DNA of 64,000 nt from Ailurus styani (lineage: Eukaryota > Chordata > Mammalia > Carnivora > Ailuridae), in contig LNAC01000377.1 in NCBI GenBank assembly GCA_002007465.1, positions 1,041,349 to 1,105,348 on the forward strand, read 5' to 3'. Made by a program: the position numbers and the translations under genes. Below the pieces are notes generated by a model, which made no database searches, was not told where the DNA came from, and was given only the letters and a program-made list of their open reading frames with translations. Shown piece by piece: positions 61,001 through 64,000 of this stretch (positions are counted from its first letter, which is position 1; every line of letters starts with the position of its first letter).

Positions 61001-61743
61001 AAATTTAGGATCATAGCACTGATTATTATTATAGTTCATATTCAAATTTCACCAATTTATCCCAATAATGTCCTTTACAGCAATTTTTTTTTAATTCTAG
61101 GATCCACTCCAAGACTGTATATTGCATTTAGCTGTCATATCTCTATAGTTCCCTTTAACCTGTAAGTTTCTTAACCCTGACAACTTTGAAGAGTACAGGC
61201 TGTTGTTTTGAGAATATCCCTCAATCTTGATATGCCCTATTGTTTCCTCATGATTCAGGTTATGTACTTTTGACAGGAATGCTACTTAAGATGCTGTGCT
61301 TCGGAGCGCCGAGGTGGCTCAGCTGTTAAGCGTCTGCCTTTGGTTCAGGTCATGATCCCAAGGTCCTGGGATTAAGCCCCACATTGGGTTCCCTGCTTGG
61401 CGGGAAGCCTGCTTCTCCCTCTCCCACTTCCCCTGCTTGTGGCGTTCCCTCTCTTGCTATGTCTGTCTCTGTCAAATAAATAAATAAAACCGTAACCAAA
61501 AAAAAAAAAAAAAAAAAGATGTGCTTTTTTTTAGTGCATTATGTCAACAGACACATTAATTTGTTCCATTATTGGTGATGTGAACTATGATGACTTGGTT
61601 AAGGTGCTGTCCAGCAGATTTCTCCAAAAACAATTATACTTAAGAAACAGTCACATAACCTCAACAATTATTATGTAAGCTTACCTGTTCACATACATCA
61701 TGGCACATCTGATTATCCTTTGAATGATTACAACACAATGCAC
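5373..61743 (-). CDS. RECK: RECK, GPI-anchored membrane regulator of metalloproteinases and WNT7 signalling (exons 2-21; exon 1 outside the window)
   Basis: RECK is an extracellular, GPI-anchored glycoprotein. It inhibits MMP2, MMP9, MT1-MMP and ADAM10, and acts with ADGRA2 (GPR124) as the WNT7A/B co-receptor in brain endothelium (family knowledge). Conceptual splicing of 20 exons gives 937 residues that align end to end with my memory of human residues 35-971. In order: five cysteine-repeat (CK) motifs at about 37-338, a central cysteine-rich part, Kazal-like motifs near 627-673, 698-752 and 753-789, and a C-terminal GPI signal. N-glycosylation sequons at 39, 86, 200, 297 and 352 are all present. 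P256 and W261 of the fourth repeat, reported as needed for WNT7 signalling, are kept. There is no frameshift or premature stop. The start codon and signal peptide lie beyond 64000, so the protein is partial here. Joining order from 5': exons at 61743, 58358, 57374, 54157, 52694, 41116 and onward leftwards. Confidence 0.97.
5595..6434 (-). other. RECK intron 20
   Basis: 840 bp. A MIR-like patch near 6120-6205 (CTCCCTGGGCCTCGCTGCC, CCTCATCTGTA) is the only repeat I can suggest; the rest looks unique. Confidence 0.8.
6435..6590 (-). CDS. RECK: RECK coding exon 20
   Basis: 156 bp, 52 codons, phase 0 to 0, residues about 847-898, [20 protein letters not shown] to HYPKALQ. The segment is hydrophobic ([11 protein letters not shown]) but does not look like a transmembrane helix. 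Acceptor CTCTTCCCAG|GTAAC, donor GCAG|GTGGGG. Confidence 0.97.
6591..7417 (-). other. RECK intron 19
   Basis: 827 bp of mostly unique sequence. A MIR-like element occupies about 7215-7400. Confidence 0.8.
7215..7400 (+). mobile_element. MIR-like SINE
   Basis: Shows the MIR progression: GGATTGGGTGGCAGACA, TGAGTTCTACTAGTTATGAGC, GGGCAAGTTGCTT, then a GGCACATAAAGC tail. Diverged. Confidence 0.55.
7418..7491 (-). CDS. RECK: RECK coding exon 19
   Basis: 74 bp, residues about 822-846, [20 protein letters not shown] to IAK. Acceptor GTTATACAG|GTGC, donor AAG|GTAAAT. Confidence 0.96.
7705..7870 (+). mobile_element. MIR-like SINE
   Basis: GACAGCAGAGAGAGC start, GATCCTAGGCAAGTGCTTTC core and TTCGATTTCCTGTC match MIR order. 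Diverged. Confidence 0.45.
7985..8075 (+). mobile_element. L2 3' end fragment
   Basis: CTGGCACACAGTAGAAGCTC followed by AAACATTTAATGAATCC, the typical L2 3' tail. Confidence 0.55.
8185..8386 (+). mobile_element. CAN SINE (SINEC, tRNA-Lys type)
   Basis: GGCTGGGTGGCTCAG head, CCTGGGATCAAGCCCCACA body, pyrimidine run, AATAAGTAAAATCTT(A)n tail. Near-duplications of CTGTTACT flank it. Confidence 0.93.
8690..8805 (-). mobile_element. Old CAN SINE, short form
   Basis: Reverse orientation: CACCCAACGTGGGGCTCAGA, GAGTTGCATGCTCT, GACTGAGCAGCCAGGC. Diverged and lacking the usual pyrimidine segment. Confidence 0.8.
8915..9119 (-). mobile_element. CAN SINE
   Basis: Reverse orientation: TTAAGATTTTGTTTATTT, an (AG)n run, AGCCACCCAGGCACCCC end. 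Imperfect flanks around GAGCCAAAACT and CAAGCCAAGACT. Confidence 0.92.
9236..9446 (-). CDS. RECK: RECK coding exon 18 (Kazal-like motif 3)
   Basis: 211 bp, residues about 752-822. It holds the third Kazal motif ([18 protein letters not shown]) and ends at [16 protein letters not shown] plus a split Gly. Acceptor TTTGTCGTCAG|CCC, donor CCAG|GTAGG. Confidence 0.97.
9447..10592 (-). other. RECK intron 17
   Basis: 1.15 kb. I see no SINE, L1 or gene in it, only unique sequence with a G-rich patch near 10060-10110. Confidence 0.8.
10593..10785 (-). CDS. RECK: RECK coding exon 17 (Kazal-like motif 2)
   Basis: 193 bp, residues about 687-751, [18 protein letters not shown] through LLYKGPCQ. It contains the degenerate second Kazal-like motif ([19 protein letters not shown]). 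Acceptor GTGTTTTTCAG|A, donor CCAG|GTACAG. Confidence 0.97.
12090..13440 (-). mobile_element. Old L1 (L1M-type) 3' fragment, broken
   Basis: Reads like antisense L1M: GACAAATTGCCCTCCATAGA, TTTGCCAGTTTGATAGATGG, then at 13060-13250 GGGACTCTTTATATTTTAAG, CAGCCCTTTCTCTGTGATAT and CATGCAGAAAACTTTCATTT. The intervening 12650-12960 is uncertain. A CAN SINE interrupts it at 13247. Confidence 0.6.
13247..13417 (-). mobile_element. CAN SINE
   Basis: Reverse orientation, AGATTTTATTTATTTATTTG start to CCACCCAGGAGCCCC end. Flanked by a direct repeat ATTTTATTGTTT. Confidence 0.93.
14080..14485 (+). mobile_element. L2 3' fragment
   Basis: L2-like order: CTGCCTTCACCAATACC, TTTCCCAGACTTCCCCC, ATTGCACTCTTCAGGGC, TCAGTGTCTGGTATACAATA, GTGTATTAAGTGCTGG. 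It ends just before the large L1 insertion point. Confidence 0.55.
15911..16129 (+). mobile_element. CAN SINE nested in the L1
   Basis: GGGGCACCTGGGTGGCTCAG head, an uninterrupted (TC)n near 16049-16079, (AAAT)n tail. Perfect duplication AGAAAGTAATCATC at 15897-15910 and 16130-16143. Confidence 0.96.
16538..16748 (+). mobile_element. CAN SINE nested in the L1
   Basis: GGGCGCCTGGGTGGCTCAG head with the young TCTGCCTGCCTCTCTGCC motif and poly(A). Perfect 16-bp duplication AGAAAGGAGTGGTATG at 16522-16537 and 16749-16764. Confidence 0.97.
16948..17435 (+). pseudogene. Processed retrocopy of an unidentified short transcript, nested in the L1
   Basis: A 0.49-kb block foreign to L1. It has a pyrimidine-rich GC-rich start like a 5'TOP mRNA (CTTTTCCGTGCGGCCACC), an AT-rich 3' part with AATAAA near 17388, and an A-rich tail with interspersed C. 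A perfect 15-bp duplication AAAAATTACAGTATG flanks it (16933-16947 and 17436-17450), showing L1-type retrotransposition. No long open frame: the first ATG frame (16976) runs only 30-odd codons. The source could be a small mitochondrial or ribosomal-type protein mRNA or a TOP-class noncoding host RNA; I do not recognise it. Confidence 0.8.
21710..21881 (-). CDS. RECK: RECK coding exon 16 (Kazal motif 1)
   Basis: 172 bp, residues about 630-687. It holds the first and most canonical Kazal motif ([18 protein letters not shown]), then [10 protein letters not shown]. Acceptor TCTCCACAG|GTC, donor AAAG|GTAAAT. A near-full-length antisense L1 abuts this donor: its target-site duplication starts 13 nt into intron 16. 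Confidence 0.97.
21882..23044 (-). other. RECK intron 15
   Basis: 1.16 kb; one CAN SINE at 22523-22721, otherwise unique sequence. Confidence 0.85.
22523..22721 (-). mobile_element. CAN SINE
   Basis: Reverse orientation: (TTTA)n, GACAGAGAAAGAGAGC, GAGCCAGCCAGGTGCCCC end. Confidence 0.94.
23045..23167 (-). CDS. RECK: RECK coding exon 15
   Basis: 123 bp, residues about 589-630, [18 protein letters not shown] to SEDDRRTFT. It leads directly into Kazal motif 1. Acceptor TTTCCTTAG|GTCA, donor ACAG|GTAACC. Confidence 0.97.
23168..24636 (-). other. RECK intron 14
   Basis: 1.47 kb. 23350-23640 is L2-like (low certainty) and 24225-24425 is MIR; no SINE of the CAN type. Confidence 0.75.
24225..24425 (+). 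mobile_element. MIR SINE
   Basis: AGAGCTTTGGAGTCAGATAG, GAATTCTGCTTTGGTCACTT, ACTAGCTGGATGATC and CTGCCTGGCACACAATTAGA in the MIR order. Confidence 0.75.
24637..24825 (-). CDS. RECK: RECK coding exon 14
   Basis: 189 bp, residues about 526-589, [16 protein letters not shown] through CIVGGKRK. It lies between the central region and the Kazal motifs. Acceptor TTTGTACAG|GTTG, donor AAAA|GTGAGT. The Ser codon is split with exon 15. Confidence 0.97.
25445..25669 (-). mobile_element. CAN SINE
   Basis: Reverse orientation, poly(T) then AAGATTTTATTTATTTATTTG to CCACCCAGGCGCCC. Perfect 17-bp duplication GAGAAGGAAACATTTTC at 25428-25444 and 25670-25686. Confidence 0.96.
25617..25846. repeat. 114-bp direct duplication around a single N, probable assembly join
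   Basis: 25617-25730 and 25733-25846 are equal in length with three mismatches. The unit is the end of the SINE plus 60 bp of unique flank, a combination that no mobile element copies. The copies are separated only by c and the N at 25732, as when two overlapping contig ends were joined without merging. Confidence 0.85.
26379..26519 (-). CDS. RECK: RECK coding exon 13
   Basis: 141 bp, residues about 479-526, with the cysteine-dense [19 protein letters not shown] and GCPSGDPCL segments. Acceptor GGTTTTTCAG|GGCC, donor CAAG|GTAAGG. Ala at about 522 (PYACVQ) replaces the Phe I recall in human. Confidence 0.96.
26700..26960. mobile_element. L2-like fragment
   Basis: TTATTTACTGGGTACCTATG, GAGCACTGGAGATACAGTAG, GTGAACAAAACTGACAAATA resemble the L2 3' region. 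Diverged. Confidence 0.45.
27454..27660 (+). mobile_element. CAN SINE
   Basis: GGCGCCTGGGTGGCTCAG head to AAATAAAATCTT(A)n. Perfect 15-bp duplication AAGAAAATGTGGCTG at 27439-27453 and 27661-27675. Confidence 0.97.
27960..28080. repeat. Degenerate CCTTTACTTTT pyrimidine repeat
   Basis: About 120 bp of TTTACTTT and CCTTTACTTT units around a T18 run. Purine-rich on the RECK strand. Confidence 0.7.
28853..28989 (-). CDS. RECK: RECK coding exon 12
   Basis: 137 bp, residues about 433-479, [16 protein letters not shown] to CIPLDTYL. Acceptor TCTTTTTAAG|ATC, donor CTCA|GTAAGT. Both flanking codons are split and rejoin to Lys and Arg as expected. Confidence 0.97.
28990..30400 (-). other. RECK intron 11
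   Basis: 1.41 kb. No CAN SINE or L1 seen. Contains a small duplicated ACACAAGACACACACC-like patch near 29650-29690; otherwise unique. Confidence 0.75.
30401..30613 (-). CDS. RECK: RECK coding exon 11
   Basis: 213 bp, residues about 362-433, from [18 protein letters not shown] to [10 protein letters not shown]. It lies in the central cysteine-rich region described as Frizzled-like by some authors. Acceptor TCTTTTCAG|GCC, donor GCAA|GTAAGT. Confidence 0.96.
30717..31090 (-). mobile_element. 5'-truncated L1 3'UTR with an extra tandem 3' tail
   Basis: The antisense L1 3'UTR text (GGGGTACAGGTCTGTGAATC, AACCCTCAGTTTGTTTTGTG, CCCATCTTGTTTCAT) occupies 30890-31090. On its 3' side lie two 83-bp tandem units (30721-30803 and 30804-30886). 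A 14-bp duplication GAAAATCTGATTTT at 30703-30716 and 31091-31104 encloses the whole block, so the tandem units arrived with the L1. Confidence 0.75.
31238..31421 (-). mobile_element. CAN SINE nested in L1
   Basis: Reverse orientation. Flanked by perfect GGGTTGTTTGACTTT copies at 31223-31237 and just after 31421. Confidence 0.95.
31758..31954 (-). mobile_element. CAN SINE with internal 29-bp duplication
   Basis: Reverse orientation: TTATTGATTTATTTACTGAG start, GAGCCACCCCAGGTGCC end. The body unit at 31872-31900 is repeated at 31901-31929 with a few mismatches. Confidence 0.9.
33716..33895 (-). CDS. RECK: RECK coding exon 10 (cysteine repeat 5)
   Basis: 180 bp, residues about 302-362. It completes cysteine repeat 5 ([17 protein letters not shown] onward) and contains GCRNLTYC with the N352 sequon. 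Acceptor TTGTTTCAG|AGAAC, donor AACAG|GTAGG. Confidence 0.97.
33896..36065 (-). other. RECK intron 9
   Basis: 2.17 kb, AT-rich, no CAN SINE. It contains an L2-like fragment and a small direct repeat of ATATGCAAAGTCACAAGTAA (near 34630 and 34670). Confidence 0.75.
34735..34905. mobile_element. L2-like fragment
   Basis: CTCTGCCAATGTTTACTGAG, CAAGGCACTGGATATATAAT, CCCTGCTCTCCATGGAGCTT, typical of L2 3' sequence. Confidence 0.55.
36066..36333 (-). CDS. RECK: RECK coding exon 9 (cysteine repeat 4, WNT7-signalling site)
   Basis: 268 bp, the largest exon here, residues about 213-302. It carries cysteine repeat 4 ([16 protein letters not shown] onward) and the start of repeat 5 ([12 protein letters not shown]297 sequon). 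P256 and W261, reported by others as critical for RECK-dependent WNT7 signalling, are present in [10 protein letters not shown]. Acceptor AAATATAG|GTTT, donor TGTAG|GTCAGT. Confidence 0.97.
36835..37046 (-). mobile_element. CAN SINE
   Basis: Reverse orientation, with a GGGGAGGGGGAGAGGGAGAG-type purine run. Perfect 15-bp duplication CTAAGTTGTAATTTA at 36820-36834 and 37047-37061. Confidence 0.96.
37127..37335 (+). mobile_element. CAN SINE, older subtype, first of a head-to-tail pair
   Basis: GGGGTGCCTGAATGGTGCC head, CAGTGGGGAGTCTGCTTA, (A)n tail, then only 5 bp before the next SINE. Confidence 0.92.
37341..37554 (+). mobile_element. CAN SINE, second of a head-to-tail pair
   Basis: GGGATGCCTGGATGGCTCAG head to AATAAAATCTTTT(A)n. 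It inserted into or beside the tail of the preceding copy. Confidence 0.92.
37920..38470 (-). mobile_element. Old L1 (L1M-type) fragment
   Basis: Antisense L1M 3' text: ACCCTATTGATGGGTATTTG, GTGTGGTAGCAAACATCC, GAGAAATGGGGTTGCTAGAT, GAACAAAGAGTGCCTACTTC. Confidence 0.65.
38555..38676 (-). mobile_element. Old CAN SINE, short form
   Basis: Reverse orientation: GTGCTTGAACTCATGATCC, GAGTCAGACGCTTAACC, CCCACCCAGGCGCCCC end. It lies 71 bp from exon 8. Confidence 0.85.
38748..38945 (-). CDS. RECK: RECK coding exon 8 (cysteine repeat 3)
   Basis: 198 bp, residues about 147-213. It starts [14 protein letters not shown] and ends near MRNPTD, and covers cysteine repeat 3 with the NYT sequon (N200). Acceptor CCCCTCAG|TGGG, donor GATA|GTAAGT. 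Confidence 0.97.
39175..39383. mobile_element. MER20-like hAT-Charlie DNA transposon
   Basis: 209 bp bounded by a perfect 13-bp terminal inverted repeat, CAGTGGTTCTCAG and CTGAGAACCACTG, with internal GGGGACTACTGCTGGCATTT and GTACAGGGCCACC as in MER20. No target duplication is visible now. Confidence 0.8.
40490..40735 (+). mobile_element. L2 3' fragment
   Basis: ATCCTTCAAGGCCCAGCTCA, CTCCACGAAGCCACGTCT and GTAGGCAATAAATGTCGGCT match L2 landmarks. Confidence 0.7.
41083..41116 (-). CDS. RECK: RECK coding exon 7 (34-bp microexon)
   Basis: 34 bp: eleven codons ([11 protein letters not shown], residues about 136-146) plus the A of a split Met codon completed by exon 8. Acceptor AATTTACAG|AATG, donor GAAA|GTAAGT. 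It is the smallest exon found. Skipping it would shift the frame. Confidence 0.95.
41216..41420 (-). mobile_element. CAN SINE, young
   Basis: Reverse orientation, 100 bp upstream of exon 7. Perfect 16-bp duplication AATACCAAACTATTTA at 41200-41215 and 41421-41436. Confidence 0.97.
41755..41870. mobile_element. MER5A-like hAT-Charlie fragment
   Basis: TCTCAAACATGGCC, CAAAATCACCTGGGCTTCC and AACCACAATCTGGGAATAA resemble MER5A. Diverged. Confidence 0.45.
41900..41971 (+). mobile_element. 72-bp 5'-truncated L1 insertion
   Basis: Contains only the end of a carnivore L1 3' sequence (CTTGTATCCCTGAGACTAAT, CACTGTATGTTAACTATACT, AATAAA), flanked by a perfect 19-bp duplication AAAGATAATTCTTATGTAA at 41881-41899 and 41972-41990. 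Confidence 0.85.
42771..42840. repeat. 32-bp tandem repeat forming inverted repeats
   Basis: Two copies (42771-42802, 42803-42834). The second, with its flank, forms a hairpin with 14-bp perfect arms, GTTAAATCATTTTC and GAAAATGATTTAAC, around CA. Confidence 0.85.
42863..43078 (+). mobile_element. CAN SINE
   Basis: GGGGCACCTGGGTGGCTCAG head, (TC)n-rich middle, AAAGAAAAGAAAAG tail. Confidence 0.93.
43278..43336. mobile_element. MER20-like fragment
   Basis: CAGTGGTTCTCAGCTGGGGG then CCCAGGGGACCCTGG, one end of a hAT-Charlie element. Confidence 0.5.
43693..43806 (-). mobile_element. Old CAN SINE, short form
   Basis: Reverse orientation: CCCAATGTGGGGCTTGAACT, GAGTTGCATGCTCTACC. Flanked by AAATAATTGACCT copies. 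Confidence 0.9.
44215..44635 (+). mobile_element. MaLR (MLT1-type) LTR-like fragment
   Basis: CCACATGATTTGCTTTGGTC near the start and a GTGATAATAGATAAA-type end as in MLT1. Diverged. Confidence 0.4.
44820..45126 (+). mobile_element. L2 3' fragment
   Basis: CATCCTTTAAGCCTTACC, TGAGCTTCTTAGAGACAGTG, GAACAGTGCCTGAAACA, GTTAAGTGAATGAATGG in L2 order. Confidence 0.65.
49216..49413 (-). mobile_element. CAN SINE
   Basis: Reverse orientation, GACACAGAGAGAGAGAGATC to GAGTCACCCAGGCACCC. Flanks share CTCTTGAAAAA. Confidence 0.95.
49420..49870. mobile_element. L1/HAL1-type LINE fragment
   Basis: GGATATGGAATTCTAGGTTG, TTGAGAAATCAGCTGTTAGT and CTTTTAAGATTGTTGTC match a widespread L1-family segment. The SINE at 49216 interrupts or borders it. 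Confidence 0.6.
52647..52694 (-). CDS. RECK: RECK coding exon 6 (48-bp small exon)
   Basis: 48 bp, 16 codons ([16 protein letters not shown], residues about 120-135), phase 0 to 0. Acceptor TCTTTTAG|GCA, donor GAG|GTATGC. It is part of cysteine repeat 2 and is followed by the 11.5-kb intron 6. Confidence 0.95.
52695..54071 (-). other. RECK intron 5
   Basis: 1.38 kb with no CAN SINE, L1 or gene that I can recognise. Confidence 0.75.
54072..54157 (-). CDS. RECK: RECK coding exon 5
   Basis: 86 bp encoding residues about 91-119, including [19 protein letters not shown] at the start of cysteine repeat 2. Acceptor TTTTTAAG|GTGTC, donor CAG|GTAATAC. Thr at about 110 replaces the Ala I recall in human. 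Confidence 0.96.
54639..54859 (+). mobile_element. CAN SINE with a filler insertion
   Basis: GGGCGCCTGGGTGGCTCAG head and AATAAAATCTT tail. Perfect 17-bp duplication AGAAACTGATACTTAGT on both sides. About 37 bp of non-SINE sequence at 54768-54804, bracketed by TTGTGTT, replaces part of the pyrimidine segment. Confidence 0.94.
55274..55443 (+). mobile_element. CAN SINE
   Basis: GTGCCTGGGTGGCTCAG head, shortened pyrimidine segment, AATAAAATCTT(A)n. TCAATGCAATA is duplicated around it. Confidence 0.95.
56452..56687 (+). mobile_element. CAN SINE, young
   Basis: GGGCGCCTGAGTGGCTCAG head, TCTGCCTGCCTCTCTGCC, long A-rich tail. AAAAAGAAAAAGCA is repeated on both sides. Confidence 0.95.
57338..57374 (-). 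CDS. RECK: RECK coding exon 4 (37-bp microexon)
   Basis: Only 37 bp: twelve codons ([12 protein letters not shown], residues about 79-90) plus the first base of a split glycine. Acceptor TTTTAG|GTTG, donor CCAG|GTAAGC. It holds the NSS sequon at N86. Residue 83 is Ser, where I remember Asn in human. Confidence 0.95.
57375..58283 (-). other. RECK intron 3
   Basis: 909 bp, AT-rich, no repeat or gene recognised. Confidence 0.8.
58284..58358 (-). CDS. RECK: RECK coding exon 3
   Basis: 75 bp (25 codons, phase 0 to 0), residues about 54-78, starting [10 protein letters not shown] and ending DYCPETM. Acceptor CAAATAG|A, donor ATG|GTAGG. It continues cysteine repeat 1. A length divisible by 3 means skipping would keep the frame. 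Confidence 0.96.
59400..59833 (-). mobile_element. 5'-truncated L1 3' end
   Basis: Antisense L1 3' text: GGGGTACAGGTCTATGGATC, CAACCCTCAGTTTGTTTCC, GCTCCATCCACGTTGTTGC. Duplication with one mismatch: CTTTAAACAAATTTC (59385-59399) and CTTTAAACACATTTC (59834-59848). Confidence 0.92.
60300..60543 (+). mobile_element. CAN SINE, older subtype
   Basis: GGGGTGCCTCGGTGGTTCAG head, CTCAGCAAGGAGTCTGC, C-rich middle, (AAAT)n tail extending to about 60543. Confidence 0.9.
61305..61517 (+). mobile_element. CAN SINE
   Basis: GGAGCGCCGAGGTGGCTCAG head, long A tail. AAGATGCTGTGCTT before and AAGATGTGCTTTT after suggest a decayed duplication. Confidence 0.94.
61685..61743 (-). CDS. RECK: RECK coding exon 2
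   Basis: 59 bp encoding about residues 35-53, the start of cysteine repeat 1, with the CCNHS sequon (N39). Acceptor CTCTTAG|G at the high side, donor CAG|GTAAGC at the low side. It enters with 2 nt completing a split glycine codon from exon 1 and leaves in phase 0. Confidence 0.95.
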
Positions 61744-62587
61744 CTAAGAGAAAAAACAAACACCAGATGTTGCCCACTGTTAAATAAACAAGATGATTAA
61801 ACTAAATCAGATGGCTACACAAAATATTTATTCAACAATTATTATTCATTTTAACTCAACAAACTTTTACAAATCAAGGACAGTGCTATCTGAGCACATG
61901 GTCCCTGCCCTTAAGAAGTTTGCAGGCTAATAACGGAGACTGTCATGTGTACATTCTATGTACCAGAATTTTACTAAGTTTGCTTTAAGCATTATCTCAT
62001 TCAATCCTTATAATTACCCTATAGGCTATATTCTATTATTATACCTATAATGACTAAATGATAAAAAGGCAGTGAATTTTGTCTTGGACATGTTAAAGTT
62101 AAGGTTCCTATAGGACATCCAGATGGAATAGCAGTAAAGTCAGAAATCTAAGCCTGGATTGCAGGTAAAGCGAAGCTGAAAGATCCAAGTTGAAAGTCAT
62201 CCATATAAAGGAGACATATGGAAATGAAAGACATTGCCTAGGGAGAGTTTCTAGTGAGAAATCATCACAGCACCAAATTTAAAGAACACAAAATCTGTAA
62301 AATGGGAAGAAACAAGAAAAGACACTGAGATGGAACAGTCAGACAGGTAGGTCAGCCTCGAGAGAGTAGCATTACAGAAGAGGGAACAGTGTCATGTACC
62401 AAAACATACAGGTTAGATTGCAGACTCAAAAAAAGGAGATGGACTTATTAATTAGGAGGCCACTTAGTAACCTTTACAAGGTACTTTCCGTGGAGCTAGG
62501 AGTGGATGATATTAAGGAGTAAACCAGAGATGAGGAAGTATAAACAACAAACATTGGCTCTATTAAGTCCGGAAAAATGGGAGGGAA

Positions 62588-62777
62588 GGAGCACCTGGGT
62601 GATGGAATCAGTTAAGCGTCCAACTCTTGGTTTCCACTCAGGTCATGATCTCAGGGATTGAGTCCCTGAGCAAAGCTCTGCACTCAGTGGGTAGTCTGCT
62701 TGGGGTTCTCTCTCTCTTTCTCTCCCCCTCTGCTCCTTCCCACTCACGCACACACTCTCTCTCAAATAAATAAATCT
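62588..62777 (+). mobile_element. CAN SINE, older subtype
   Basis: GGAGCACCTGGGTGATGG head to AATAAATCTTGAAAG. Its duplication AAATGGGAGGG lies at 62576-62586 and again after the microsatellite at 62884-62894. Confidence 0.92.
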
Positions 62778-62816
62778 TGAAAGAAAGAAAGAAAGAAGGA
62801 AGGAAGGAAGGAAGGA

Positions 62817-62884
<68 letters not shown>

Positions 62885-62886
62885 AA
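62778..62886. repeat. (GAAA)n/(GAAG)n microsatellite grown from a SINE tail
   Basis: About 109 bp, mostly GAAA with a short GAAG block near 62794-62815. It lies inside the SINE target duplication. Confidence 0.97.
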
Positions 62887-63430
62887 TGGGAGGGGAAAAG
62901 AGAGTAGTGATTACAAGAGGATGCAGGATCAAGGGAAGGAAAAATCCTCCCTCCCCATTTGTAGTTGGCCATTGTCCCTGATTCCTGGGAGGAAGACTCC
63001 AATCTTGGAATTTCTAGAGTAAGAGGTATGTCTTTGTTATGCTAATGAGGTGCGTCTCCCCCCAGATGTCTCATCTAGATAGCTTTACGATGGGGAATGG
63101 CATGCCAGAAAGACCAGCCATTTGATTAGATGGTCAGAAGATTGGGACTTTGAGCCACATGACAGCAGCCCAACCTCTAGCAAGTCAGGGGGATGAAGAT
63201 CGAGTTCAACCATAGGGCCAATAACCCAATCAATCATGTCTATGTGAGGAAATCCCAATGAACACTAGATACCGAAGCTCAGTGGACCTTTCCTAGTTGG
63301 TGAAGACACTGATGTGCCAGGAGGGTGATACACACTGATTCCACAAGGAGAAGGCACAGAAGCTCTGCACTTCCTCCCAGACCTCACCCTGTGTGTCTCT
63401 TCATTTGGCTGGTCCTTCTGATTTTTATCC

Positions 63431-63471
63431 CTTTTTTTTTTTTTAAGATTTTATTATTTATTTAACAGAGA

Positions 63472-63515
<44 letters not shown>

Positions 63516-63658
63516 AGATCATGAGTAGGCAGAGAGGCAGGCAGAAAGAGAGGAGGAAGCAGAGCAGGAAGCCCAATGCGGGCCTCGATCCCAGGACCCT
63601 GAGATCATGACCTGAGCCGAAGGCAGAGGCTTTAACCCACTGAGCCACCCAGGCGCCC
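63431..63658 (-). mobile_element. CAN SINE, young, with long (GA)n
   Basis: Reverse orientation, AAGATTTTATTATTTATTT start, (GA)n at about 63467-63512, CCACCCAGGCGCCC end. Perfect duplication TGATTTTTATCC at 63419-63430 and 63659-63670. Confidence 0.97.
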
Positions 63659-64000
63659 TGATTTTTATCCTTTAAAATAAAACTGTAATCATAACTATAG
63701 TGCTTCCCTGAGCTCTATGCATCATTCTAGTGAATTACTGATTTTGAGGTGGTTGTGGGAAGCCTGGATTTATACATCCAATTGTTCAAAAGTGTGGGTG
63801 GTCTAGGGACCACCTAAGTGTGGCTGATGTCTGGGGTAAGTGCTGTCTTGTTGGGGACCATGCCCTTTAACTTGTGGAGTCTGTTCTAACTCTGGGTGGT
63901 TAGTGCCAGAACTCAACTTCCATACATATAGTTGTGGTTGCAACAGAATTATTGGAGAAATGAAGTGATTGCTGGAAAGAGATATGGGCACTGAGGGGTG

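Larger units (their letters stand above)
58359..61684 (-). other. RECK intron 2
   Basis: 3.33 kb with one 5'-truncated L1 and two CAN SINEs; 58360-59380 and 59850-60290 appear unique. Confidence 0.8.
61744..64000 (-). other. Part of RECK intron 1
   Basis: The 3'-most 2.26 kb of intron 1; exon 1 is further right. It holds two CAN SINEs and a GAAA microsatellite. An L2-like patch lies near 61850-61930. No other gene seen. Confidence 0.8.

Noticed and set aside
62643..63022. Open frames encoding Lys/Glu/Arg or Phe/Leu/Ser repeats
   Set aside because: They are translations of the GAAA microsatellite and its SINE.
8185..63658. Regularly recurring about 200-bp repeats considered as an array or CRISPR-like structure
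   Set aside because: They are dispersed CAN SINEs in both orientations with individual target duplications and uneven spacing, in a mammalian genome.
1..64000. A previously undescribed multi-gene system
   Set aside because: All coding signal belongs to one known gene. The rest is intron, intergenic sequence and known repeat classes.

Overview
This window is nuclear DNA from a carnivore, most likely a caniform and probably a mustelid. I count 26 tRNA-Lys-derived CAN (SINEC) SINEs, 13 in each orientation. The youngest have the GGGCGCCTGGGTGGCTCAG head, a TCTGCCTGCCTCTCTGCC-type pyrimidine stretch and an AATAAAATCTT(A)n tail. There are also carnivore-type L1 elements. The family-level assignment is from memory of SINE subfamilies.

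One protein-coding gene fills the window: RECK (reversion-inducing cysteine-rich protein with Kazal motifs), transcribed from the minus strand. I could place 20 coding exons, all with GT-AG boundaries and compatible phases, from exon 2 (61685-61743) to exon 21 (5373-5594). They give 2816 nt, or 937 codons plus a stop. This matches human residues 35-971 with no net length change. Exon 1 (signal peptide, start codon, promoter) lies beyond base 64000. Exon numbers assume the 21-exon human gene. The 3'UTR runs from 5372 to about 4005 and ends after an AATAAA at 4032-4027 (minus). It carries seed matches for miR-21, miR-15/16, miR-182/96 and the miR-372/373 family.

Layout: 1-4004 is intergenic sequence 3' of RECK with a MaLR-like LTR fragment. 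4005-61743 is RECK. 61744-64000 is part of intron 1. The introns are filled with CAN SINEs, L1, L2, MIR and a hAT-type DNA element. Intron 16 is 10.9 kb long mainly because of a near-full-length antisense L1. That L1 ends 28 nt from the exon 16 splice donor and holds two SINEs and an unidentified retrocopied transcript, each with its own target-site duplication.

I found no unknown multi-gene system. The items most worth a second look are the L1 beside the exon 16 donor, the nested retrocopy, a false-looking 114-bp duplication around the single N at 25732, a 72-bp L1 insertion with a perfect 19-bp duplication, and the run of very short exons (34, 37 and 48 bp) encoding the second cysteine repeat.
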